Both the position numbers and the translations under genes were made by a program. Under the pieces are notes generated by a model that saw nothing but the letters and a program-made list of their open reading frames with translations, did no database searches and was not told the origin of the DNA. Below are positions 63,696-64,000 of a stretch of 64,000 nt of DNA, piece by piece. Source of the DNA: Cytophaga hutchinsonii ATCC 33406 (lineage in GTDB: Bacteria > Bacteroidota > Bacteroidia > Cytophagales > Cytophagaceae); the NCBI RefSeq assembly GCF_000014145.1, contig NC_008255.1, forward strand, positions 1,117,501 through 1,181,500. Direction: 5' to 3'. Every line of letters starts with the position of its first letter. Within the stretch, counting starts at the first letter, position 1.

Positions 63696-64000
63696 ATGCA
63701 GATGAAAAAAAGATGCACTCCATTTATTTCAGCAATCAGTTTGTTTGTTGCATGCTTCGTGACTATAAGTCTACAGGCACAGAGCAGCAGCAGCAAAGAT
63801 TCTATCATTGAGAACCGCTGTGTACAGTTGTTGCGTGATGCGGAGAAAACGTATGAAGCCGGTCGTATCAATGAAATTGAAGATATGATATTGCCTTGTA
63901 TAGAAAGCGAAGGGCTCAGCAAATTTGAAAAATTACAAGGATACAGGCTGATTATTTTATCTAAGCTGTTCGACAATCAAGATGAAGCGGCAAATGAATA
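63696..64000 (+). CDS. Exported protein of the TIR/nSTAND operon (partial)
   Basis: ATG at 63696 or 63702 follows the nSTAND gene after 6 bases with a purine-rich AAGGAG just upstream. The first 25 residues form a signal peptide (MKKRCTPFISAISLFVACFV then SLQAQ). What follows is helical (VQLLRDAEKTYEAGRINEIE), like a tetratricopeptide-type solenoid. The gene continues past the window edge. It is probably periplasmic or outer-membrane associated and part of the same system. Confidence 0.75.
   Translation, partial: MQMKKRCTPFISAISLFVACFVTISLQAQSSSSKDSIIENRCVQLLRDAEKTYEAGRINEIEDMILPCIESEGLSKFEKLQGYRLIILSKLFDNQDEAANE

Overview
The window is a chromosomal piece of an AT-rich member of the Bacteroidota, and everything in it fits a Cytophaga relative (Cytophaga hutchinsonii is my best guess from gene content; no database was available). 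The supporting signs are: promoters of the Bacteroidota type (TTTG or TTG, 19-20 bases, TAnnTTTG) in front of several genes; a secreted metalloprotease with a type IX secretion C-terminal domain; a TonB-dependent receptor with a carboxypeptidase-like N-terminal domain; DUF1573, DUF805 and DUF983 proteins; and many GTG, TTG or leaderless-looking starts without strong Shine-Dalgarno sequences.

Layout. 1-261 is the N-terminal part of a 2OG-Fe(II) oxygenase-like gene. 1.1-7.5 kb is an iron-sulfur assembly operon on the minus strand (sufB, sufC, sufD, sufS, sufE, a DUF59/SufT-like gene, a bacilliredoxin), followed by an Lrp-type regulator. 8.39-8.59 kb holds an unusual tRNA-like RNA with its own promoter and terminator. 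8.6-14.6 kb is a secretion and surface region: T9SS metalloprotease, GH16 lipoprotein, and four tandem copies of a Cys4 membrane protein family, one of them a frameshifted pseudogene. 14.8-18.7 kb has a TetR-like regulator with an ABC1 kinase, a PhzF protein, and a SAM-I riboswitch before a small orphan ORF. 19.0-27.0 kb has an aminotransferase and a minus-strand serine-synthesis operon (a serB-serA fusion, serC) with overlapping MaoC, bestrophin and histidine kinase genes. A cluster of DnaA boxes at 27.2-27.4 kb is a candidate replication origin.

From 27.5 to 40.4 kb come mostly housekeeping genes (dienelactone hydrolase, phosphoglucomutase, trpS, DUF1573, glpD, glycerophosphodiesterase, DEAD-box helicase, dihydroorotase). 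At 40.46 kb a tRNA-His is followed by a 1.6 kb islet flanked by about 70-bp direct repeats of the tRNA 3' end and its terminator; it carries an AbiEii-like toxin and an HTH antitoxin. 42.3-48.2 kb has DUF983, a pseudouridine synthase, two DUF805 proteins, a TonB receptor with a His-rich small protein, and a nucleotidyltransferase preceded by a 44-codon ORF. 48.9-49.15 kb is a perfect tandem array of about 30 copies of a 7-mer directly upstream of a methyltransferase gene. 49.3-55.3 kb has lutB, an M28 peptidase and gcvP.

The right end (55.76-64.0 kb) is a tight plus-strand operon that is the most striking part of the window: a nucleotide-transporter-like membrane protein with HEAT repeats and a cyclic-nucleotide-binding-like domain, a protein with three TIR-like domains, a membrane-anchored nSTAND1-type NTPase with a coiled coil and seven WD40 repeats, and the start of an exported protein cut by the window edge. 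The layout suggests a signal-sensing and effector system, possibly a defence or cell-envelope signalling system. Intergenic regions throughout carry several families of short palindromic or word-like repeats.
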